Shown one piece after another: positions 26,101 through 36,861 of a stretch of DNA of 64,000 nt; the stretch's first letter is position 1; every line of letters starts with the position of its first letter. This stretch comes from Tetracladium setigerum. Its lineage: Eukaryota > Ascomycota > Leotiomycetes > Helotiales. The stretch is taken from NCBI GenBank assembly GCA_031472005.1, contig PZJY01000010.1:434001-498000 (forward strand), read 5' to 3'. A program made the translations under genes and the position numbers. Below the pieces are notes generated by a model that saw only the letters and a program-made list of their open reading frames with translations, had not been told where the DNA came from and made no database searches.

Positions 26101-28489
26101 GTCCAGGGTATTTTTTTGAGGATCGCTCAAGTTCCTTGCTAAGTATTCGGCGCTCCGGGAAGGTTAGAAAGGTACCTTTGAGTTTGTACTTTTCTCTTGA
26201 TTGACGAACAGGGTGATTTTGAGATTGGTTGTTTTATTTTTGTTTTTTATTTATTTTTTCCGTCTTCACATGCTTGAGTAATCAAAGAAGGTTTTATTTG
26301 TCTAGATGTGCTGGATTTAAGTTCCACAACAGACGTAGGTTGATATGGGAAAGTTGGATTATTGCGAGTATGGAGACATGTGAAAGCTTCGTAACTGGAG
26401 AGCTGGGATAATAATGAGATCATTGATTTCAAGGACAGGGAAGCTCTGGAAGATATGAGGTTAAGGAGGCCTATGGATCTGACCATCCAGAGGTTGTTTT
26501 ACTTAAAAAAGGATGCAGAGGGCGCCTTATCGCTGCGTATAGACTTCAAGAAGTAGAGGGGTGGGTTTAGAATGTCATGGATATCTGGAGCCTCTCCGCA
26601 AAGCTGGGCGTCAAGGCTGCGGGGATGCTTTGCGAAATCAACACTCTCTCAATACTTTGCGGAATTCTCTGTACAACTTTGAATAATCAATATCTGTACA
26701 AATTATCAAGAGAAATCTTCAGAGAATCTGAGCTTTGCTATATCAAGTTAACTTCTAGGACTTCAAGATACCCAAACGCAAGTGTTTGGGGACATTCCGA
26801 GCAGATCTTTTGTGGTCAACTTTTTGTAGTATACCAACAACACCGTACAGATTAGGAAATTCAAACTTCAATTATTTAATTATTTATTCCGTTAAATTAT
26901 TTCGCCTTTTCAAAACCTCCAAAGCAGACAAAAAGAAAAAAGCCTCTCACTAACAACTGTACTTCGGAAGTCTCCCGGCTCCCCACCACATCAAGCTACT
27001 GTACTGTAAAGCCACAAGCCCAACAAACAAACAACCACTAAAACCACAATCCATCCCACTGAAACTTCAACCATCGGATTATTTCTCTCCACAAAGAGCA
27101 CCACTGACAGTCAACTACACTACAGTAAACAGCCAAACAATAGAGTTTCGACCACCACATGCAGCTTCCAGAACGCCTTTACTCTGGGGAAGCAACACCC
27201 CGCATTGCCTGAATCACACCCATGCTGTCGCCGAGAATCCACCCCCACTGGTACTCTGATAAACAAACCACCCAAACCAAACCACCCATCCCAAACCATC
27301 CCATACCATACCACACCACCAAAAACGATCTCGGATGTTACTGTACAGTACAGCAGTCCACCTCGGATGGTAAGAACCGAGGATTCTTGAATTCTGGTAA
27401 GCTAAGTCCGGCACACAGTGCTTTGCTTACGCTGTTAATTAAATCGTCTGAGCTGGTGTTGAAACGTGCCCGTCACAGCATGTCGATTCGGTAGGTAGAT
27501 AGGTAAGGTGTAAGTACTGGCATGTAAAGAGTACAGGTACAGTACAGTACATCCGGAAGTATCCTCGCAGCAAGCTTCGGGTGGATTCTTTCTCACTCAG
27601 ATATCCCGTACAGCTTCTTCAATACCGCCGGCTAACCTGACTACGCCCTCTAGACCGCCGCCATCCGTGAGAAAAACAGCCGAGCCGACCACTTCATTCA
27701 TCCATGATCTATCAACTAATTTCTCATTTTTTCCCAACACAATAGCCCATTCATCCAGACCACAGACAGTAAAACTAAGTAATACCGAAGAAATCAGCAG
27801 CACGGCGAAAAAGCCCAACACCCATATCTAATTGGCGAATTCAACATACTCTCACCCTCCTCCCTATCCAGCCATCTTGGCCTTCCACATCCAGTCATCC
27901 AGCCCCATCCAGCACAAGCAGTCACTCAGTTTACTCGCAGAACCAACCAACGGATTTCCAAGACGAGACTTAAGGACGTCGATCCAGATCAGATTTCGCT
28001 CCAAACAGCTTCAAGCAGCAACAAAAGCACGATCAACGATCTGATCCTGGACCCGGACCGAAGTACCGAACGCGGAGATCTGGGGGAAGTGTGCCGAATC
28101 CAGCGATGAGGGGAGGAGCGGAGAACAGTAGTACTGTTGTAGAAGGCGGAGGAGGCGAAAAAAAACAACACACACGTTGGTGGTGAAGAGTGACTTCGTG
28201 TTGCAAGCTGTGCCTCTTTCGCGCAGCTCTTTCGTACTGCTTGCTGTACCGTCGGGTTCTCTTTTTTTTTCTTTTCTTGAGTTCTACCGTACAGCAGCCG
28301 AGCCTTTTTTCAATTTTTCCTTGCGGTGTTTTTTGGTTTGTTTACTTGATATTTCGGTCGGCTCGCGTGAGCGTGAGCGTGAGCGTTAGTTAGGAGCAGG
28401 GAAGAAGCCGAATGTGCATTCGGTACTGCCGGATAATTTATTTTCGTGAATTAAGGTACATTTGATAACACTGTACGAGGGTATCTAAA

Positions 28490-28514
28490 TTTTTTTTTTT
28501 GGGGGGGGGGGGGG
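28490..28514. repeat. T11-G14 homopolymer junction
   Basis: Eleven T (28490-28500) followed directly by fourteen G (28501-28514). The length of such runs is unreliable in most sequencing data. The G run could form a quadruplex-like structure, but this is speculative. Confidence 0.8.
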
Positions 28515-29433
28515 CTGCAATATACTATACAGTACATACATTCTGGCCCTGAGGGGGGTGTTGTTGGTTTGTTTTGGGTGAGAAGTTGTAGGTGTGGGTG
28601 GACCCCGAATGTACTGTTATGTACAGCTGTGCGGAATAAGATCTACTTGACTGGTTGCGTAGCATTTGTTACTGTTTGGTAGGCAGGAGGCCCTGCTTTG
28701 AATCCTCCCCTCCTCCCCGCCAACTTGGGTTCATTAGTTACAGGGTTGTCAATAGGAAGCGCTTACAAGTACAGTACAAACCGGGTAATCAACTGAAGTC
28801 TGTCATCATTCATACGGACTGAAGAAGGAAGAAAAAAGAACCACCCCCGCCTATTTGAGCAGACGAGGGTAATTGAGAGAGTGTGTGGATTATGTGGTGT
28901 TCGCTCTTGGAAGTCGAAGGGAGCTTGAGGGAGGATGGGGCCAATTGATAGGATCTTCTCAGCTTAGAAGGGGCTTTTACTGTGTTACCTGAGCCTGCTT
29001 GTGCCCCTTTCGTACGTCCAGCTCGCAGAGGTAATATATTTCTTGCGTTCGTCCTTGCGCTTTTTTTAAGGCAAGGTATCCTTGCGCTTCAATCGTCATT
29101 GAACAGCGCTGAGAAGGAGGAAAGATGAACGGAGAAATTGTTCCCATCGTCTAAATATTGAATACGAGAGATGCCTTGGCTAAAAAAGGTCTACTACCTC
29201 ACTGCTGTTCGCGTCGTTCCGCTAGTCGATTATTGATACCTACCGACCTATATGGTGTACATATTATATATCTTTGTTCTACATTGATAAATTGATAGCT
29301 CAGAAAGGAAAGGATGATGCAAATAATGGTTGGGATGCTTCATACAATTTAGCTGAATTTAGCAGATCAGCGTTTGCAACAAAACAATCACCACATTAGA
29401 TGATAACATTGCACCTTATCTATGCGGTCATAC

Positions 29434-29447
29434 GTACTGTACAGTAC
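29434..29447. repeat. Perfect 14 bp palindrome GTACTGTACAGTAC
   Basis: The longest of several GTAC/TACTGTA palindromes scattered through the non-coding parts of the window. Twelve-base versions (TACTGTACAGTA) occur at 24851-24862 and 27339-27350. Function unknown. Confidence 0.7.
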
Positions 29448-29969
29448 ACTACAGTACATATTTCCAATACAGTACCGACGCAACCAACCAACTACTTGGT
29501 TGGCGGCTTTGTGGGGTAGGATAAATGCAGTTAACTACTACCACTACTTTATACCAAAAATTTTCAGGCACATTGGTGATAAAATGGTGCTTTTGATTGG
29601 GGCGCAACTTCTTGGGATTGAGTGAGGCGTGAGCATTAATTCAGCACACACTCATTGTTAATAACCCGTGGATAGGGAGGTGGTTTTTAGGATGATATTA
29701 CTGCGTGCGATTCGTGGATTGTGGTACGTGGAACGTGGGGTCTGGGAAGAGGTGAAGATAAGGTTGGCCAAAAAAATTGGGGGTCGAAAATGATAAGGGC
29801 GTTGGAGATTGATGGATGGAAAAGGAGAAGCTAAGCCGTGGATTTCTACGAGTTCAGCCTGATACAATGGATGATTGACTCGGCTAATGAAGAAAAACAC
29901 GAGTATGTCAGAGGATCTCAGACTTGTTTTAGAGTTTTTGAAGTGAAGACGTATGACAACTGAAAAGAG

Positions 29970-31048
29970 ATAGAAGTATTGAGAGTGGATTTGTTGGAGA
30001 TGGAGATATCTGGATTTAGTTACAGATGCATCGATTCCAAGTGGACGATGTCCTTCGACTTTTTCTTAATGCGGATACGAGGAGGGATTTCCCCACAGAT
30101 GGAAGATCTTCGATCTGAAAGCATCTTCACTTTGGCTGAAACGAAACGTCCACCTGGTGACAAGAAAGGATCCAAGTAGCGGTGTCCTGGTCGATCTTCC
30201 CCGCAAATTTGTTGGCATTGTCAAGATTCAGATGGACGTATCACTTTCTTGAGGTTCACGACGAGACGAAGTCTCCACAAAGTGGGAAAACACGAGCAGT
30301 TTCGATTTATATTTGCCCAGGCAAAAACAGATCAAGAAACTCATGCAGACAGCGTGGAGAACAGTTGCAGTAAACTGTGTCTTTGGTCATTCCTCTTGGT
30401 TCGTTTGATTACTTGCTGGCCTAGCAGAACTTCGTCCATTCTCCCTTTGGCTGTGTTATGCACAATATCCTTGACAGCGATCCGTTCGTCCTGAAATTGA
30501 AACCAAGGCTGAATTATTGATGCAAGGAGACAAGTTCTCTTCGATTGAAGAGTGGCAAACGATACCTCCAATATGATCATATTTATGAGAGTGTTTCCAG
30601 GAAGTAGAGTGTATCGTGGCTTTCTCCATCTTTCCGAAAGGTTGAAAAGCAACACGGCCCGCCCATTGCGAAAGATTTGAGCCGAAAAATCCTCCGACGG
30701 TGAGGCGTCAGGCAGCAGCACTTGGGACCGCAAATGTGGATGTTGTTATTGAATCGCTTATTGAAACCATCTATTTTCAATTCTGATTGTCCCACAAGAC
30801 ATCTTGTTATGAGAAACAGGGCCGATAGGTTTTCGCGTATTTGATTTGCGGAAGTTGTTTGACGGTTCGAGTGAGATATTTTCTCCAGACTTTTGAATGT
30901 TGGTGATGTTTGAAGAATTGGACTTTCGTGGCATTGTTGGTGGCAACTCCTTCTGCAATTTCTCTCAGTTGAATTAAAACTTAGCCTGTTGTAATGATGA
31001 CGCTTCAGATTTGTCTGAGATCGCGAAAGTATGCTGGATTTTCGACAT
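29970..31048 (-). pseudogene. Decayed coding tract, hypothetical protein remnant
   Basis: Read on the minus strand from 31048, several frames hold protein-like sequence in succession: MSKIQHTFAISDKSEAS, then IQLREIAEGVATNNATKVQF and VWRKYLTRTVKQLPQIKY, an in-frame TAA, QDVLWDNQN, then KIDGFNKRFNNNIHICGPK, and finally LLPDASPSEDFSAQIFRNGR through WRKPRYTLLPGNTLINMIIL to a TGA at 30341-30343. At least three -1 shifts and one in-frame stop separate these pieces. Beyond 30341 more weakly protein-like stretches continue to about 29970 (for example NANKFAGKIDQDTATWILSC). The family is not recognised. Part of the damage may come from the same base-loss problem as elsewhere in the window, but the in-frame stop and the dense breaks suggest a true relic. 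Limits are approximate. Confidence 0.45.
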
Positions 31049-31141
31049 TTCCCAGTTGGTCACACGAGCCGGAGGACCAAGCTGTGATGCTGCATTAATA
31101 GCGACGATATTTGTGGGATTCGTTGCAGCTTCGTGGGATTA

Positions 31142-33089
31142 TCATGCCAGTTCGTCCTCGCTATCGTCGACCTCCCTAGTTATAATTTTAGATGCACCGA
31201 TGGATTTTGTACTTTCACGGGGTGGTATTGCTGCTTCTTCTTCTTCTTCTTCTTCCGATTCATCATCGGGATCTTTCTCCTCCTCCTCCTCCTCCTCCTC
31301 CTCGTCTTCCTCATCCAGCTGTCCCATCATAGGACGCATTAATATATCTTCGCTGCCTTGCCATTGGGGCGTAGGTGCAGGGAGCTCCTGTTCATCTTCT
31401 TCAGCCCAGCCATAATCTTCGTCATCTTCATCATCACTATCGGGAATTTCGAGATCAGTTGCCGCGAGTTTTCTCTTTTGTGGGAGACCTATGGCTGGTG
31501 TTGCATGGTTAAACATGGGTGTTGTTCTCTGCGACGGCTCAAAAGTCGAATGGGAGGGTAGTCTCAGCGGGGTCAAACCATCCTAGCTCTACTTAGTCCC
31601 CTTCCACTGCTCGGTCGAAGTTTGTACCATACCTCAGAATGAATAGAAAACCCAATAGGCTGTGTTCTGCTTTCAGGTAAATTGATACCTTCAGCTTTAA
31701 TAACTTGAGCAAACCTAAAATCGTCCACCGGCTTCTCGTCCTGGTCATCCCAGCCCCAATCTCTGTAGAGCGCAACTCGACATCCAAGGCCCTGCTCCCA
31801 CACAGTAGTGTTGACGGCAGGAATGAGGAGAGCGCTGTTTCCAGTTCTCATCTTCGTAACACATTGCGAAATCACTAAAATTGCAATGTTTTGCGTTGCA
31901 GCCAATTTTTGGAGAGCGTTGATAATGTATTGAAGGATGGGGAGCTTCCGTGATGACGGATTTTGGGCTTGTGAGTTGTCAGTAGATTTTGATGCAAAGT
32001 ATTGAAAATGCTTGAAATACCTCCAGGTTTCTTTGATGGAGCAGATACCTCTGTGGGCCGAGGAAAGGCACTGCTAATGAGGTTCGAGAAAGAATCAATG
32101 ACAAGTAGACTGGTATTCTCAGTTCCATAGCTTAGCCCTGAATCTAAAAGAATGGCTAGCAAGTGGGCCAAAGTTGGCGCTGTGAGATGGATCAGCTGGT
32201 CAAGCAGGTCGAGTGAAGTAGTGTCGTTTGCTGGTCGGTTCACATTGGAAAGAGAAGCTGTCAAGATCCGAGATAATCGGATACCACAAAGCGGATGAGA
32301 CGTATCTGACGACGAAGTTAGTCCTGTTGGAGAAACAAAGCTCTCATTTTGAGACGGAATGTGTGAAATATTGAATGTGATCTGAAGCAACACGACTCTT
32401 CCCCATCACCTAAGCGTTTGTGGCTTGAAAGTAGTCTACATTATGGCTTGCATGATAGAGTGTAGAGGATAGGTTCTGAGGAGCAATAATAACTGACCTA
32501 CCCAAACAACACGCTCACCAGCAAGCAATGCATTGACTGCAAGTTGCATGCTATTTCAAGATCAGCTAATGTCGATTGGAAATTTCATGACACAAACCCA
32601 AGTGCTGTCTTGCCAACGCCTGGAGGACCATAGACTTCAGTGACCTTGCCTCTCGAGATACCGCCATAGAATGTCTCGCTCTCCGCTGAGAGTGGTTCCC
32701 GATTCTGTAGCACAGCATCCAGTTGCCCTAGGCCCGTTGAAATACATCGCGTCGGCGAGGACTCTAGAGCCTGGAGAGCTTGAGCGGCTGAAACGGTAGG
32801 TAAGCGATCTGGAAGATATTAGAGATGCTGAAGCTATGACTGGTCGCCAATCCGATCCTCTGAGGGAGAAGAGAGGAAGCCTACGAGACAATGAGGACGA
32901 GAAGTTTGGTTCCCCTTGCCCACGAGGAGGTTCAGGGCCCATATTCGAGGACATCCAACATGAGTTGCCTAGGTACCTAGTTGTGGGATTGTGTGATAGA
33001 GGCCTTCGGACATATGAAAGTACCAAGATACTCACACGCGCTCGCGTCGTCTGGAAGGAAGTCGAAGTCGTTCTGTCGAGTCTGGCCAT
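31142..33089 (-). CDS. Rad51-paralogue (Rad55/Rad57-like) DNA repair ATPase with acidic tail, frame broken
   Basis: Five exons: 33089-33036, 32808-32598, 32550-32498, 32409-31633 and 31582-31142; 512 aa after corrections. Start MARLDR then NDFDFLPDDASA; LPTVSAAQALQALE; then GGISRGKVTEVYGPPGVGKT carrying the Walker A motif (residues about 80-87). LLVIDSFSNLI is the Walker B-like strand, and NIAILVISQCVTKMR and VALYRDWGWDD follow the RecA-core order. The C-terminal 140 residues are highly acidic, with long Glu/Asp runs. The frame slips -1 at 33071-33072 (AA), 32401-32404 (G4 on the minus strand) and 32020-32021 (GG on the minus strand); the second site depends on the splice choice. RecA-core paralogues assist Rad51 filament formation in recombinational repair. 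Which paralogue this is cannot be settled here. Confidence 0.8.
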
Positions 33090-33966
33090 TGCGTCTGCAC
33101 GTGACAACAAAGCTTGGCAGACCTTGGTAATGCTGGGCGGTTCATCCCAACCACCAACCCCTCCACAATTTTAGACTCAAGTCAAACCTCAACCTCAAAC
33201 TCTTGGAATACATCATAAACTTGACATGTCACCAACGCGCCAATCTATCTTCGCGCTTACACGATCCCTTACGTCCTCTTGAGAGCAAGCGCGCTTCGGT
33301 CGATTCAGCTCCAAATTACCCGCGCGCGTGGGATGAAACAAAACAATGGCAAGCTGGCGATACAATCTCTTTCTCTATCCAGAGATGATGATGACATTGG
33401 TCTGTCTTTGTTCATCCATCCGACATACTATACAGTACACCGCATCCAATGTTCAAAGTAACTTCGTATTGAAGACAGCAGACCTCGTTATTCAGCGATT
33501 ACGAGCATGATGACTATTGTCTTCCCTTATTCAGCTTCCTATTTCGGAGCTGGGTTTCGTTGGTCGAGCGCAATACGAGTTCACGACCTCTGGAAATAGT
33601 ATCAGTTGTCGTGAAATGGCATGCTCTTCACAGACACCATGCACACATCGGCCATTTATGTCTCTTTTGCAAACTCCTGACTGCCTTTGTTTGGACACGA
33701 TGCAACAGTCTGGGCTCTGGATTGTGGAGAGAGCAAGCGCCACTCTGTTCCAGCGGTCTGAAGTCAATCGACTCTGCGGATCCTCTCCATGCTTGGTATC
33801 CCCGCCACTCTGCTCACCATCACCAGGTTTGTCTAGATCAGCTTTTTCTCCAGCTCGGCATCCATACGGAGTAGTTTCGTATATCTTCCTTCGTTCCCCT
33901 TCCTTGACCTGCATCCGTATCCCCTCTCGCCATTAATTTTTAATCTTTGTACAAACAAAAGCTGGA
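33090..33966. other. Divergent intergenic region
   Basis: Lies between the start of the Rad51-paralogue (minus) and the GH76 gene (plus). A CACGTG box at 33098-33103 sits only 9 bp before the repair gene's ATG. Open frames at 33517-33936 are not convincing. Confidence 0.5.
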
Positions 33967-36080
33967 ATGAAGGTTTCTACGAACTTGGCAGCCTTGCTTC
34001 TGGCAGTCGCAGCGAAGTCTGCTTCTGCGATTGAGCTCAATGTGCTCGATCCCGGTGGGTTTCAACTCCTTCTCCCCTCCGCCGACTCTCAGCTAATGCG
34101 CATCTGCAGGATCAATTAAATCCGTTGCGAGCACGATAGCATATGGCCTTGTCAGCTACGTGAGTATGAGGAAGCGAGCCTTGCCACTTTCCCCACACAT
34201 CCCGACGAGACAGCGACTAACTCCCATTTCTACAGTACAAAGGCAATGTAACCAATACCCCGAAACGATTGCCATTCTTCCTCCACCGCATTACTGGTGG
34301 CAAGCAGGAGCAATGTGGGGTTTACTACTCGATTACTACCATTTCACCAGCGACTCCACATACAATGCTATTACCACACAAGCTCTGCTATCCCAGGTCG
34401 GTCCCGAGAACGACTATATGATGCCTTTGTACAAGTTACAAGAGGCGAATGATGACCAGGCCTTCTGGGGATTTGCGACAATGTCTGCGGCGGAGAAGGG
34501 CTATCCAGAGCCCGCAACCGGAGGTTATACATGGCTGCAGCTCACGGAAAACCTTTGGAATACCCAAGTTCGGAGATGGGATGAGAGCTCATGTCAGGGA
34601 GGGTTGAAGTGGCAAATCTTTGATTTCAACAAGGGATATTTCTACAAAAACTCAGTCTCCAACGGAGCCTTCTTCCAGATCTCTGCCCGCCTGGCGCGAT
34701 TCACTGGAAATCAGACATATTTGGATTGGGCACAGAAGACATGGGATTGGGAGGCGTCTATCGGTCTCATAAGCCCAACCTACAATGTTTACGATGGTTC
34801 GGATTCTGTGATTAATTGCAGGGAATTGAATCATATTGAATGGTCCTACAACTCGGGCATTCATTTGTACGGTGCAGCCATGCTTTACGATCTTACCAAA
34901 TCCGACGTCTGGGCCAAGCGCACACAAGGCTTGTTGGAGGCGGCATCGTTCTTCTTCTCGCCTTTCGACAATGCCACAAATGTCATGTATGAATACGCGT
35001 GCGAACCGGTAAATACTTGCAACTACGATCAATTTTCGTTCAAGGGCTACCTCTCACGATTTATGTGGGCTACGACGCTCTTGGCTCCATTCACAAAAGA
35101 GCGCATCACAACACTCCTCACCACATCTGCACAAGCAGCAGCAAAATCCTGCTCTGGGCCAAAGGATGGAGTCACTTGTGGTGCAAAATGGTACACAGGC
35201 GGTTGGACGGGACCTGGGGAGCCGGTCAACAAATGTCGGCGTTAGAAACTATTCAAGGATTGTTGATCCAGAATTCAGCACCACCAAAGCACATTCGTCC
35301 GCCGCCAGTCGAGGTAGCGCCGCTTCCCACTTCAGCAAAACCACCGTCACGAATTCCTGCCCCTGCCGAGACACCAGGTAAGCCATTCCAAAGTGCGACG
35401 AGCGCAGACCCAATTTCGAGTTCATTGAGGAACGAGCCAACAAAAATAGAGCCTAAAATCCAAAGCTCAACGAGTGAAGAGCCGACGACATCTTTAGAGC
35501 TTGTAACGAGCTCGACGAGTGAAGAGCCGATGACATCTTTAAAGATTGTAACGAGCTCGACGAGTGAAGAGACGATTTCAACAACATCGCCAACAACTAC
35601 CAGCTCATCGAGTGAGGAGCTAACGACGCTAGAACCTACGACATCAACGACTACAACAACGACTACGACAAGTTCGACTATTTCAAAAACAACTACCACT
35701 ACTTCCAAACCAACAACAGCAACAACAAGCTCGACAAGTGTCCAGCCAACAATAACCACGCCAATAACGACTTCAACGACTTTAACGATTTCCACGATAC
35801 ACATAACGACCAGTGAGGCCTCAAATAGCTCTACTTGGACAACCTCATTGCGAGCGACCCAAACAAGAGAAGAGCTAATTGGAATTCTTACAGACTCAAC
35901 AACTGCTGCAGCGGCACCAACCAGAGAGCCACCAGAAAGCCAAACGGCAGAAGGACCGACACGAGTTTTAACGTCAGCAACGCCATCACCAACGGGGATA
36001 AATCAATAGGAGCCAGGACGAGCATGGAATTGGGATTGTCATTTTTTGCAGCATCTTTGTGGGCGCTTCTCTTGTTATGA
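33967..36080 (+). CDS. GH76 alpha-1,6-mannanase-like (Dfg5/Dcw1 type) GPI-anchored wall protein, frame broken three times
   Basis: Exons 33967-34054, 34110-34159 and 34236-36080; 661 aa after corrections. Signal peptide at residues 1-20 (LAALLLAVAAKSASA), then IELNVLDPGSIKSVASTIAY and, after intron 2, YYKGN. The GH76 core follows: PPPHYWWQAGAMWGLLLDYY, NDDQAFWGFATMSAAEKGYP, HIEWSYNSGIHLYGAAMLYD and GQQMSALETIQGLL. A Thr/Ser-rich stalk has three copies of an SSTSEEP-type unit. The end is a hydrophobic GPI signal (ELGLSFFAASLWALLLL). Frame slips of -1 occur at C4 34258-34261, G4 35216-35219 and G4 35994-35997. Dfg5/Dcw1 proteins cross-link GPI-anchored glycoproteins into the cell wall by acting on the anchor mannan. 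Acts at the outer plasma membrane or wall. Confidence 0.85.
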
Positions 36081-36861
36081 TTGCTATGATTCCCTGGAAT
36101 GTATACATTGAGATGAGAGGAAAGAGGGGAGATTGATTCTTCCCTGGGTTTTTTTGCACTTAGCATTCAGCATTGGGAAATGGGTGCATTGCACAAATGG
36201 GATTCTAAAACATTGGGAAGCGAGAGGGGACTAGACACCTAGAATTATAATGACTAATGTACAAACTTTATGATCCTTAATTTGGTTATCCGTTTCTTGT
36301 AAATCCTGAAGAAGGATTTAACCAAGTTGTGGTCGGGCCCGCCCGCTGCTTACCTTTTTATGTTGCTTCGATGTTGAACTACTCAGATGAATATATTACG
36401 GCAAAGTGAAGACTCTAAAGGTGTGTGAAGCAATCACATTGAGTGTGAGATGTTGTGAATGAAAGAAAATGATATAATCTTGTTCACTAAACTGTGCCAA
36501 GGTATAGATTCGTTTCATTGGTTGAAAACTCTGACTAATCTATTTCACACTTTCAACCTTTCAACCGCGTTGTAGCTTCCAGCCAAGTTCAAGCAACTCA
36601 AGAGCATTGAAGCTCAGTCGACGCGATCCTTTCTATACAGTTTCTGCTGTCGCGCTTCTTTGTTCCTTGTGAGTTCCTGACTTGTTTTGTCAGCTCAGAA
36701 ATGCGACCCTTTTCCCTCTACGCGCACCGAAGCTGACATTACCCATCAATTAGCAAGACACAACAAACATCACGTGTCCATTCAAGTCCAGAAGCAGTGA
36801 TATCAAAAGGACATCCGAATCCTAAGGAGTGATTTTATTTGCTACCTAGCTCTTCAGCAAG
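36081..36861. other. Intergenic, promoter of the second Zn2Cys6 gene
   Basis: No gene seen. A CACGTG box is at 36771-36776, 86 bp before the ATG of the downstream regulator. Confidence 0.5.

Larger units (their letters stand above)
20141..29969. other. 10 kb gene-poor region downstream of cre1
   Basis: No gene supported. The first few hundred bases are probably the cre1 3' UTR. The rest is rich in short palindromes of the form TACTGTACAGTA (perfect at 24851-24862, 27339-27350 and within 29434-29447) and in homopolymers, with T11 directly followed by G14 at 28490-28514. The open frame at 23746-24306 (minus, 186 codons) has no recognisable features. Low-level expression of non-coding RNA cannot be judged from sequence. 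Confidence 0.5.

Noticed and set aside
31011..31415. Poly-Ser frame on the plus strand
   Set aside because: It is the antisense of the acidic tail of the Rad51-paralogue; triplet repeats give open frames on both strands.
35253..35804. Val-rich frame on the minus strand
   Set aside because: Antisense of the Thr/Ser-rich stalk of the GH76 protein; repeats keep it open.
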